A DNA stretch of 64,000 nt from Paenibacillus sp. FSL R7-0345 (GTDB taxonomy: Bacteria; Bacillota; Bacilli; Paenibacillales; Paenibacillaceae): assembly GCF_038595055.1 (NCBI RefSeq), contig NZ_CP152002.1:5004501-5068500 (forward strand). The letters run 5' to 3'. A program made the position numbers and the translations under genes. The stretch's first letter is position 1; every line of letters begins with the position of its first letter. Under the pieces are notes generated by a model that saw only the letters and a program-made list of their open reading frames with translations, did not search any database and was not told the DNA's origin. Positions 1-7,775 of this stretch are shown piece by piece.

Positions 1-1052
1 TCTCCAAATCTTCCGGAGGAATCTATAGATGATATGTTATAGCCTGATATCCTTACTTTAGCAATCCCATTTAAAATATCAACTGCATTTCCATCTTAAC
101 TATATACATTTCCATAAACACTCAATTTTACTGTAGCAGTTTCTCCGGCTGTGATTTTGGATTGGCTTATTTCAATAGAATTATCTAACGGTTGCGTTGA
201 TCTTAAAGAAAACATGCTAACAATCTCCATCCAACCAGCATTTGACCATTCTGACCACATAGTTTCATCTTTAACCCTTACTTTAATTTGAATAGGCTCA
301 AATGTTGGAGATGCATTTGAAGGTATCCAAGTCCCATTCGTAACTATTGTGGAAGTTTTAATTTCACCTGTATCATGAATAATACCTCCGGTTTCATCCA
401 GTACATTAACTTGATATGCAGTAAACTGGGTTAATGCAGCATCTGTTTGACTCCAAGTAATTGATGGTTTGTTTATGCTAGATTGTGTCGGATTAACTGC
501 GTTCCGAAGGTATATTTTTCTCAATGTATCGTATACTATTTTGAATATATAAATCTATTCCATAATCACCCGTTATATTACCTGTTTCGAACATGTAAGC
601 TGCTTGAGGCGCACCAAGAAAAGGAGTGCTCAATGTAATTAACTTATCTATTAAGTGCCCATTCCCTTGCCTTATAAACTCTGTAGCAACAAGTCCTCCC
701 ATACTATGAGCTATAATATAAAAATTACTATAAGGATTTAAAGTCCTCTCTTTCTCTATTATTTCTTTCAATTTTTTGGCACTCTCAATTGAAGACACTC
801 TCCAATCATATGCTGCGTCTACAACCTTAAAACCTTCTTTACCAAAAACGAAATTATACTTCCGTAATAATCGTTAATACTACTACCAACCCAAATTTCA
901 CAATACTTGATTCTGGGTAAACACTGGTACTTAATATTCCAATTGATTTATTAGCTTCAGCAGCCACAAAATTGTTGTTACCCCAGCCAAACCCAGCAAT
1001 TAAAGAAAAAACTATTATATAAATCAAAATACTTCTAAATTTTTCTTTTCAT
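1..1052 (-). pseudogene. Decayed secreted lipase-like alpha/beta hydrolase gene
   Basis: A broken gene for an exported serine esterase/lipase. It starts at an ATG at 1050-1052 with an AGGAG site (about 1060-1064), and frame is lost after five codons (TAG). One base on, the frame gives a hydrophobic signal segment ending near VAAEANKS. A second shift near 860 leads into a frame with a YDWR motif. The 493-798 part carries AHSMGG (nucleophile-elbow serine) and LSTPFLGAP, typical of PGAP1/LCAT-like lipases. Frame changes again near 500-530 into a fibronectin-III-like segment (WSQTD, TWIPSN). An in-frame TAA at 96-98 interrupts it, and the same frame runs on openly to base 1 and beyond the window (DGNAVDILNGIAKVRISGYN). 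Four lesions make this a pseudogene; the family call rests on the elbow motif and context. Confidence 0.75.
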
Positions 1053-1120
1053 CTTAATCTCCTCACATTACTTTAAAATAACTATTTTATATCGAAATCT
1101 ACGACCACTCAACAACTTTT

Positions 1121-1552
1121 CTATTTTTTAGTTATTGTTATTATCCATATTCCAAACATGAGAATTATTTGTATAATTGATAACGCTAATGGAAAATAAA
1201 ATAATAAATTAATTTGGTTATAATCAATACCTATATCAAGATAACTTAAATCTACTATACCGGGCCCTCTATCTTTATTAATATCCCTCAGACTAAAATA
1301 ATTCAAAATACAACTACTTGGTAAAGCACTCACAATTATCCAAAATAAATTATATATAAAAGAAGTCTTCTTTAAAGACATCGCACAAGTTGTGCACAAT
1401 AAAATAATTGGACCAAGATAGGCTATTATTAATTCATTTAGTTTCACTGATTCTTCCAATTTTATTTTTAAAAGCCAAACAACAATTAAATGGAAAACTA
1501 CAATTAATGCTACTTGAACTGCGACTCTTCCTTTTATATTTTTTCTCTGCAA
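1121..1552 (-). CDS. Small membrane protein of unknown function
   Basis: A 143-residue hydrophobic protein with a TTG start. Four membrane-spanning stretches are visible at about residues 10-30, 42-60, 65-85 and 115-140. Between the third and fourth lies a short polar loop containing DINKDRGPGIVDLSYLDIGIDYN. No catalytic motif is recognised and no function is proposed. The gene is AT-rich, like the lipase pseudogene downstream and unlike the bulk of the window, so the two probably belong to one acquired segment. The upstream ribosome site is weak (GGTGAT). Confidence 0.55.
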   Translation of the reverse strand: MQRKNIKGRVAVQVALIVVFHLIVVWLLKIKLEESVKLNELIIAYLGPIILLCTTCAMSLKKTSFIYNLFWIIVSALPSSCILNYFSLRDINKDRGPGIVDLSYLDIGIDYNQINLLFYFPLALSIIQIILMFGIWIITITKK

Positions 1553-2000
1553 GTTATCACCACTTTTAATTTTTCTATTTTCACTCTCTTTCTATGCTAA
1601 TCATTTTAATTTGTATGATATATTTTATTTGCTAATCCCCCACTTTTCTTTAAGAATTGTTTCTCACACGTAATATATCAGAATATTTTTACAGTAATTT
1701 AATATCATTATTGTAAATTATTCTCTCTCAATTTTCATTTAAACCTTTTCTCTAAGTATTTGTTATTTAACTATCCTTTAATAGTGATTTTGTTCATCCC
1801 TGAAATTGATTTAGCCCTTGACGTTTTTTTGGATTTCGCTATGTTCAGATCTCAAATCCATTTCGTGCCACTTGTATATTCCTTACCTCCGAACATAACG
1901 TCGTAGTTAGCAGTTATTCCTTGGATAACGGTAAGCCGCTAGCACCCGTTCAGAACTTTCACTATGTCGATAAACACCTATGTGAAAGTGTTAATACAAA
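1553..2000. other. AT-rich intergenic stretch without an intact gene
   Basis: No convincing gene is seen. On the minus strand, about 1850-1950, a short open stretch reads VIQGITANYDVMFGGKEYTSG before a stop, which looks like the tail of a lost surface-protein gene; this is weak. The rest is AT-rich non-coding sequence. Confidence 0.4.
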
Positions 2001-2026
2001 AGCGACTCATCCTAAGATAAGTCGCT
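2001..2026 (-). terminator. Rho-independent terminator after the sigma-K fragment
   Basis: Inverted repeat AGCGACT(C)ATC / GAT(A)AGTCGCT with a 4-base loop. On the minus strand it is followed by TTTTGTATT. It lies 9 bases past the stop of the sigma-K-like fragment. Confidence 0.7.
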
Positions 2027-2034
2027 CTTAAAAA

Positions 2035-2352
2035 CTATCTTTTCGCTTTATAAAACTCGTGATACAGCTTCATCAGCGCCCTTTTCTCAATTCGCGACAC
2101 ATAACTCCGCGAAATCCCCAGATCCTTCGCAATCTCCCGCTGCGTCCTTTCTTCCCCGCCGGTGTCCAACCCCAACCTCCCTACCACGACTTCCTTCTCA
2201 CGTTCGTCCAAGTTATCGAGGTTTCGATGACTGAAGCAACTATCCATGTCATAAATGATAGTGATCCCGAGGTTATTTTCAAGGCATTCCATAATCACTC
2301 TGCGGGTTTTTGATGAAGAAATGAATTGGGGAGGCTGGATGGTCATAAACAA
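2035..2352 (-). CDS. Sigma-K C-terminal fragment (region 4 only)
   Basis: A 105-residue reading frame whose residues about 43-105 match region 4 of the late mother-cell sigma factor sigma-K (the SpoIIIC half in Bacillus subtilis): NLDERE, then ERTQREIAKDLGISRSYVS and RIEKRALMKLYHEFYK, the helix-turn-helix that reads the -35 element. The first 40 residues do not resemble sigma region 2 or 3, and all core-binding parts are absent, so it cannot be a working sigma factor alone. The TTG start (ATG six bases later also possible) lies inside a strong terminator hairpin and has no ribosome site. It is either a relic or one half of a gene split by an element as in B. subtilis sigK. No recombinase is seen nearby. 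Confidence 0.7.
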   Translation of the reverse strand: MFMTIQPPQFISSSKTRRVIMECLENNLGITIIYDMDSCFSHRNLDNLDEREKEVVVGRLGLDTGGEERTQREIAKDLGISRSYVSRIEKRALMKLYHEFYKAKR

Positions 2353-2384
2353 AGCAGCCGACGGTGTGATCGGCTGCTTTGTTT
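2347..2384. terminator. Strong bidirectional hairpin at the 5' edge of the sigma-K fragment
   Basis: Fifteen-base arms (AAACAAAGCAGCCGA / TCGGCTGCTTTGTTT) around an 8-base loop, with T-rich flanks on both strands. It overlaps the putative start of the sigma fragment, so transcription from the right would be stopped there. Confidence 0.7.
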
Positions 2385-2451
2385 CATTGGTCGGTCAGGA
2401 TTGAAATTTACAATTATCAGGAGTATTGTGTGAATCAAGAAGGGGGATGCG

Positions 2452-2574
2452 ATGCTGCCTAATTTCAAGGCAACCAGGGAACCTTCATGCGCTTATTTTA
2501 TATTCACTCGAATTGGAACTGCAATATTCGCATTCATTGGTCTTGTATTGTTACTCCAACCCTATTTGCATTGA
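2452..2574 (+). CDS. Possible 40-residue membrane peptide
   Basis: A short ORF with a good ribosome site (AGGGGG, 5 bases before ATG). The product starts MLPNFKATREPS and continues into one hydrophobic helix (about residues 20-37, TAIFAFIGLVLLLQ). It ends 46 bases before the lipoprotein start and may be its leader or a small membrane partner. Nothing else supports it, so it is offered as a candidate only. Confidence 0.3.
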   Translation: MLPNFKATREPSCAYFIFTRIGTAIFAFIGLVLLLQPYLH

Positions 2575-2620
2575 AAGGTTAAGCTAAAGAATGCCATCCT
2601 GATGAAGGAAGACGGTACTA

Positions 2621-3088
2621 TTGAAAATAATATCTCGGATACTTGTGATCATTGGTTGTGTTCTTATTTTTGCCGGATGTTCAGACCGAAAACCTGAAGG
2701 AGCCCCTCTAGGAGGCGCTGATCCAAAGCTGACTCTTGAACAAATTGTTGAATATATGCAAAATAAGGAAATAATTAAAATTAACATTTTCAAGTCTGAG
2801 AGTCACGGCTCCGTCGGCAGTACATTACTCAAAAAGCTGTCCGACGCCGAAGAATTCTCTGTTGTGCTGAATTCTCTGTCCACGGCAAGCCAGATGCTGG
2901 GGATACGGGATACAAGCATTCCCGATTATGATTTCGTTATTGTGCTGGATAATAATGAAACGATCACCTTTCATTATTGGCTCAGTTTGGATGATATGCA
3001 GGGTATGCTCGCAGACATAAACGATACAGGGACCGTCTACTCGCTACCGCAGGATTCTGTCCAGAATCTGCTTCAGCTGATAGAGTGA
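2621..3088 (+). CDS. Small lipoprotein of unknown function
   Basis: A 155-residue predicted lipoprotein with a TTG start 9 bases after AAGGAAGA. The signal peptide ends in the lipobox IFAGC (lipidated Cys20; Phe at -3 is slightly unusual), so the mature protein should sit on the outer face of the membrane. The rest is a small alpha/beta domain with alternating hydrophobic strands (DYDFVIVLDNNETITFHYWL) and a C-terminal helix. No catalytic residues are recognised. It stands alone on the plus strand and converges on the two-component system, with a shared terminator between them. Confidence 0.7.
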   Translation: MKIISRILVIIGCVLIFAGCSDRKPEGAPLGGADPKLTLEQIVEYMQNKEIIKINIFKSESHGSVGSTLLKKLSDAEEFSVVLNSLSTASQMLGIRDTSIPDYDFVIVLDNNETITFHYWLSLDDMQGMLADINDTGTVYSLPQDSVQNLLQLIE

Positions 3089-3121
3089 GTTAAGATCTCA
3101 TAAGATTAGCTGCACAACAAC

Positions 3122-3165
3122 AGCGGCAGCCCAAGACTTCATTTACTGAGTCTTGTTCTGCCGCT
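3122..3165. terminator. Bidirectional terminator between lipoprotein and sensor kinase
   Basis: Inverted repeat AGCGGCAG-CAAGACT / AGTCTTG-CTGCCGCT with a short loop, placed between two convergent genes. Confidence 0.65.
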
Positions 3166-3199
3166 GCTTAGTTTACTGGAGAGCCTAATACTCATATTT

Positions 3200-4945
3200 T
3201 CACAAAACCCGCATAACTGGAATGTCTATAATCACACTGGTCCCTTTACCCTCTGCACTTATGAACGTTATCTCCCTGGCTTCACCGCCAAAAAACAGAC
3301 TCAGCCGCTTGTTGATATTCTCAACCCCGTACCCGCTTCCCTGGTAGCCCGAATGCCGCTCCTCCCGTTCGCTTAAGCCGGCCCCGTCGTCTTCAACGGT
3401 GATCCGCAGCCTGTCCTGTTCAATCCGGCCTGTAATCCGGATCGTTCCTCTGCGCTCTTCCGTTTCCATAATGCCGTGCACAATCGCGTTCTCCACCAGC
3501 GGCTGCAGGGTAATCTTGGGCAGCATGCAGCTAAGCGCATCGTCCTCTACGCTGATCTCCAGCTTGATCCTGTCTTTGTACCGGTTCTTCTGAATGTCCA
3601 TATAGATGCTGCACAGCCTGACCTCGTCACCCACGCTCACAAAATCCTTGCCTTTATTCAGCACCAGCTTGTAATAATCCGACAGGGCGTGAATCACCCG
3701 CTGGATATTGTCTACCTCATCCTTCTGGGCCATCCAGTTCACCATATCCAGCGTGTTATACAAAAAATGCGGATTGATCTGGGACTGCAGTGCCTTCAGC
3801 TCTGCCCCCTTCTTCTCCTGCCCCAGCCTGAACTGCTCCTCCATCAGTTCCTGCACACTGTTGATCATATAATTGTAGCTGGAGATCAGATGGCCCAGCT
3901 CATCCGTGCGCGGCTCCAGGTCCAGCGTATTCAGCCTCCCCTGCCGCACCTGGCTCATCTTATTCATCAGCAGGAAGATACGCTGTGTTATCGACCTTGT
4001 AATCGGGAAAATAAACACAAAAATCAGCAGCCCGATCACGGCATAGATGCCCAGCATCTGAACACGGATCTTCTGGATAATCGACATGGCGGCACTGGAC
4101 GGAATCACCGATACCAGATACAGGCCGGTCGAATCAATCTGGTTGCCTCGGGCCAGGTAGGTGCCGCTCTCCAGATGAATTTCTGAATAGCTGGGCCCGC
4201 TGTTCAGCTTGCCCGGCAGGCGCATCTTCGCCAGCTCTTCTTCAGTCCCGCTGCTGGCAACAAGCTCGCCGTCTGCTGTTTCCACGTAGACCAGCTGCCC
4301 GGGTACCGACTGCCGCAGCGCTCCGGTGATCTCCTCCAGGTCAATGTTGATCATCACGAAGCCGACGGATTCCATATAGTCATTCTCATTCCACAATGCC
4401 CGGCCCAGCGTAAGATACTTCTTCGGGGTCAAAAAGTTGAATTTGTCCTCGAAGATCAGCCATGTAGATCTCCCCTTTGCAGCCAAAAAGGACTCGGTCC
4501 ACTTTTGGCCCTGAACCTGGCTGAGCGGCCGGTACAGCGAGGTTTTGCCGGCGGTTACGAATCCGTCGTTGATAAAATACATAATATTGCTGAACTGCGA
4601 GTCCGACTCCAAAATTTGTGTGTAGGAGGTAATTTCCTCGAACATCGAGAGCTGCTGCCAGATTTCAAGTCTCTCGGGCTTCAGCGAGAAGATGGACGTA
4701 ATCTTTTTATTGATCACAATCATGGAGGAAATCTCTTCAATATGTGACATCCGGCTGGTCAGTACGGACAGGGTCTGCTCATACGTCTGATTGTTGGCAT
4801 AGCTTTGCCGGTCCAGCGCGTATTTGCGGATTTCATGCTGGGATACAAAAAAGGTAATGATCAGCGGGATAATCCCGACCATGACGAACAGCAGGATCAG
4901 CTTTTTGCGGATGGACAGATTGCGGAACGGGACAGTAATCCTCAT
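3200..4945 (-). CDS. YesM-type sensor histidine kinase
   Basis: A 581-residue membrane sensor kinase. It has a transmembrane helix at about 14-34, an extracytoplasmic sensing domain at 35-290, a second helix at about 297-316, a HAMP linker, and a His_kinase-type dimerisation region with phospho-accepting His393 in the motif INPHFLYNTLD. The ATPase domain shows the N box QPLVENAIVHG (481-491) and the G box DDGAG (519-523). Its start overlaps the stop of the response regulator by four bases (ATGA), so the two are translationally coupled. This family usually senses carbohydrates or cell-wall stress and controls a neighbouring ABC importer, but none lies beside this pair and the input is unknown. 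Confidence 0.93.
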   Translation of the reverse strand: MRITVPFRNLSIRKKLILLFVMVGIIPLIITFFVSQHEIRKYALDRQSYANNQTYEQTLSVLTSRMSHIEEISSMIVINKKITSIFSLKPERLEIWQQLSMFEEITSYTQILESDSQFSNIMYFINDGFVTAGKTSLYRPLSQVQGQKWTESFLAAKGRSTWLIFEDKFNFLTPKKYLTLGRALWNENDYMESVGFVMINIDLEEITGALRQSVPGQLVYVETADGELVASSGTEEELAKMRLPGKLNSGPSYSEIHLESGTYLARGNQIDSTGLYLVSVIPSSAAMSIIQKIRVQMLGIYAVIGLLIFVFIFPITRSITQRIFLLMNKMSQVRQGRLNTLDLEPRTDELGHLISSYNYMINSVQELMEEQFRLGQEKKGAELKALQSQINPHFLYNTLDMVNWMAQKDEVDNIQRVIHALSDYYKLVLNKGKDFVSVGDEVRLCSIYMDIQKNRYKDRIKLEISVEDDALSCMLPKITLQPLVENAIVHGIMETEERRGTIRITGRIEQDRLRITVEDDGAGLSEREERHSGYQGSGYGVENINKRLSLFFGGEAREITFISAEGKGTSVIIDIPVMRVL

Positions 4946-6456
4946 CGCAGCTTGAGCTTTCTGTATTCAACCGGCGTGACGGAGGTGCAGAGCCTGAATA
5001 CCTTGGCAAAATAGCTCGGACTGGCAAAGCCGCACAGCTCCGAGATTGCGTTCATTTTATAGTGCTCATTCATGATCAGCTTCTTGGCCAGCTCAATCCG
5101 GTAATCCCTGATGTACTGGGTAATCGTCATCCCTGTCTCCTGCTTGAACAGCACGTTCAGATGAGCGGAGGACATGAACATATGCTGGCCGATTTCCGGC
5201 AGATCCAGCTCCGCCTTGCTGACATGGGCAGCTACATAATCCATCACGCTGATTACCGTATGCGAGTACGCGGCCTCCTTGGCTTTTTCGGCACAATAGC
5301 TACTGCAGATGGCCAACATATATTCCTTGAGCTCCGATAATGTATAGAACGCGGATATCCGGGTGTCGATGTCCTTCATCTCATAGACTCCGTCCAGTCC
5401 GGCGAGCAGCGCCCCTTTCTCCTGCAGCATCGCCTTGCCCATGGAGGCAAATAACGAATAGACCTGCTCGCGCGGAGGACGCTCCTCCGAGACAAGACGG
5501 TGACATAGCGCTTCAATCCATCCGGTCAGCTCGCGCGGCTGGCTTTTCATCAGCATATAGAAGTCCACAAACAGCTGCGGGCTGATCCCGGCTGACGTCA
5601 CTGCAAACTCCGAATACAGACTGAAACGGGCCTCCGGCTCATAGAAAAAGCTGTTCAGCGCTGTACGCGCCCCGGTATAGCTCCCGCTTACCTCAAACAT
5701 ATCAGCCACCCTGCTGCCTGCTGCAATGCGGAGGCTGTCATGGCTTAGAAGCAGCTGCTTCGCCAGCGCGTGGACCCGCTCCAGCTTCAACCCGTTCAGC
5801 GGAAGCACGAATACAAGCTCTCCTCTGCCGGTCACGTTACCGGCAGCCTGCACCCCCTGCCTGTGCCAGAAGGCATGCAGCTCCTCCAGCAGCTCCGGCT
5901 CACCGCCAGACTGCCCGCTACTGGACACAATCACACATACATATCCGGCGTTCAGCGGAAATCCGGCCTCCTCACATTGCTTCAGGATCGCTTCACGGCC
6001 GGCTGTCCCTTCAATCAGCAGCTGTGCCAGCTTTTGCTGCTGCAGGTTTTTTTTGATGCTCAGCTCATCGGTCAGACGCCTGCTCTTCTGCACGGACTCG
6101 ACTGTTTTGGAGATGGCCTCCTTCAAATCAGGAATTTTGATCGGCTTTTCTATATAATCGACTGCGGCCAGCCGGATGGCGCTTTTCAGATATTCCACAT
6201 CCAGATACCCGCTCATGAACAGCAACTTGCAGTCCGGACACTGCTCTCCCAGCTTTTCGGCAAAAGCAATTCCGTTCAGCTTCGGCATCCGGATATCCGT
6301 CAGCACGATTTCCGGCTTATGCTGTGCAGCCAGCCGCAGCGCCTGTGCCCCGTCTCTCGCCTCGATAATCTGTTCAATGCCGTACTGGCTCCATTCGACC
6401 GCATCAATCAGACCTTCTCTTGTATAATCATCATCATCTGCAATTAGCATCAGCAT
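4942..6456 (-). CDS. YesN-type response regulator with AraC output domain
   Basis: A 504-residue cytoplasmic regulator. The receiver domain (1-120) has the acidic cluster ADDDD at 6-10, phospho-accepting Asp54 in LTDIRMP and a conserved Lys near 105 (EKPIK). A long linker follows, and the last 100 residues are an AraC-type double helix-turn-helix ending TPVEYRKLKLR. The start is placed at the ATG at 6456 (MLMLIADDDD) because an AAGGAG site lies 7 bases upstream. A longer frame upstream adds 19 residues with no ribosome site. It is transcribed first and overlaps the kinase by ATGA. A cre-like site lies 38 bases upstream. Confidence 0.93.
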   Translation of the reverse strand: MLMLIADDDDYTREGLIDAVEWSQYGIEQIIEARDGAQALRLAAQHKPEIVLTDIRMPKLNGIAFAEKLGEQCPDCKLLFMSGYLDVEYLKSAIRLAAVDYIEKPIKIPDLKEAISKTVESVQKSRRLTDELSIKKNLQQQKLAQLLIEGTAGREAILKQCEEAGFPLNAGYVCVIVSSSGQSGGEPELLEELHAFWHRQGVQAAGNVTGRGELVFVLPLNGLKLERVHALAKQLLLSHDSLRIAAGSRVADMFEVSGSYTGARTALNSFFYEPEARFSLYSEFAVTSAGISPQLFVDFYMLMKSQPRELTGWIEALCHRLVSEERPPREQVYSLFASMGKAMLQEKGALLAGLDGVYEMKDIDTRISAFYTLSELKEYMLAICSSYCAEKAKEAAYSHTVISVMDYVAAHVSKAELDLPEIGQHMFMSSAHLNVLFKQETGMTITQYIRDYRIELAKKLIMNEHYKMNAISELCGFASPSYFAKVFRLCTSVTPVEYRKLKLR

Positions 6457-6493
6457 CGGAATGTTCTCCTTAACCGAGATTTCAAGTGATTCA

Positions 6494-6507
6494 TGTAAGC
6501 GCTTGTA
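6494..6507. promoter_or_regulatory. cre-like site upstream of the first response regulator
   Basis: TGTAAGCGCTTGTA matches the CcpA consensus TGWAANCGNTNWCA at 12 of 14 positions and keeps the central CG. It lies just upstream of the two-component operon, which suggests catabolite control. Confidence 0.4.
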
Positions 6508-6674
6508 TAGCAATTCTAGTGTACTACAATTTATTTATTCATAAGCATATTAATTAGCTCCGGTCTGTAACGGCCTGCAAATTTACCAGAAATCTTGTTT
6601 TTTTGCTAGGTGGTTGAGATCAGGCTTTTGTTTATGGCTATGTTAAATTCTAATGCTGATATTTGACCATAAGA

Positions 6675-6700
6675 AAACCGCCTTCGTTGAAAAGGCGGTT
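6675..6700 (-). terminator. Terminator of the phosphotransferase gene
   Basis: AACCGCCTT / AAGGCGGTT hairpin followed on the minus strand by TTTTCTT, 40 bases past the stop of the upstream gene. Confidence 0.8.
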
Positions 6701-6740
6701 TATTGCTATCGTGTCCCGTTAGCGCAACGAAATAATGAGC

Positions 6741-7655
6741 CTAATCCGATAGTGCCCGCATGATGTTGGATTTCGCCTCTGCCGCAATCGCTTCATTCCC
6801 GTCATCGACCGCTTGCATTAAGATCAGCATGGGGATGTATACCGCGATCAGACGCGCCAGCAGCTTTGTTTCCTTGTCCGCTCCTCCGTACGTTTCGAAA
6901 AACACGCCGCGGGCGTAAGGTGGTAAAAAGCTATAAGCAACGCTCAAATCGCAAGCCGGATGGCCTACGCTCAGATCGCCCCAATCAATGATGCCGGAAA
7001 CGATTCCGTTCTCATTCACAAGCATATTTTTGAAATGAAGATCGCCATGCAGCAGTGCATTCACCGGCTCGACACGGTCCTTTTGCAGCCTGCTAATATA
7101 TGCTTCGATCACACCGGACTCCTCCGGCGACAAGTGTTCAACCACCTTCGATAGAAAGCCCTCCAATTTCACTTTGCGCGATGCTATGTCCGTCAATTTT
7201 CGATGATCTTGCTGAACTCCGCACTTCAGCGCCGCCTGCACCGGAAACTCATGCAATCTCCGCAAAAATTTCGCCAGCGTCTCTGCCGATAAAGCCCGGC
7301 ATTCTTCCGTCAAACCGATTGGGAAATCTCCTGGCATGTAGGCATAACCAAGAAATGGTGCCGGGTATTCGTCACTTGCTTCGCCATAAAACAACGGTTT
7401 CGGATAGGGGATGGTCATATATGCCTCCAGCTTCGGCAGCAGCTTCCCTTCCATACGAATCGAGCCAACTGCAAACGTTCTTCTTGGAAACCGGAACACG
7501 TACTCGTCACCGATGAGAAAAACCGTATTGTCCCAGCCCCAGCCCAATCGCTTCACTTGCTTCGATGACAGTTGAGGGAATTGTCTGCCGATCAGCGTTC
7601 GCGCCTGCTCTTCGTTAACCTCCCACTCCGCATCCCATACATTCGTTCCTCCCAT
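6741..7655 (-). CDS. Aminoglycoside phosphotransferase-family protein
   Basis: A 304-residue cytoplasmic kinase-like enzyme of the APH/choline-kinase superfamily, which transfers phosphate from ATP to a small-molecule hydroxyl. The catalytic loop HGDLHFKN (203-210, catalytic Asp205) and the metal-binding IIDWGD (Asp224) are intact; the N lobe has VFRFPRR in the position of the ATP-binding lysine strand. A GAGGAGG site 8 bases upstream fixes the ATG start. It is a single gene with its own terminator. The substrate cannot be told from sequence: aminoglycoside, macrolide or a metabolite are all possible, so resistance is not claimed. Confidence 0.85.
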   Translation of the reverse strand: MGGTNVWDAEWEVNEEQARTLIGRQFPQLSSKQVKRLGWGWDNTVFLIGDEYVFRFPRRTFAVGSIRMEGKLLPKLEAYMTIPYPKPLFYGEASDEYPAPFLGYAYMPGDFPIGLTEECRALSAETLAKFLRRLHEFPVQAALKCGVQQDHRKLTDIASRKVKLEGFLSKVVEHLSPEESGVIEAYISRLQKDRVEPVNALLHGDLHFKNMLVNENGIVSGIIDWGDLSVGHPACDLSVAYSFLPPYARGVFFETYGGADKETKLLARLIAVYIPMLILMQAVDDGNEAIAAEAKSNIMRALSD

Positions 7656-7723
7656 GAATTTTCTGCCTCCTCGTTCCTTACATTATTTAGGGGTATTCGT
7701 AAGATTCGCTCATTTATAAGAGA

Positions 7724-7761
7724 AGAGCAGCCTCTCCACCCTGAAGAAGAATTGCTGCTCT
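7724..7761 (-). terminator. Probable terminator of the ABC exporter operon
   Basis: AGAGCAGC / GCTGCTCT arms with a 22-base loop, and a short T-rich tail on the minus strand. It lies 15 bases past the operon's last stop. Confidence 0.45.
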
Positions 7762-7775
7762 CTATAGAGCCGTCT

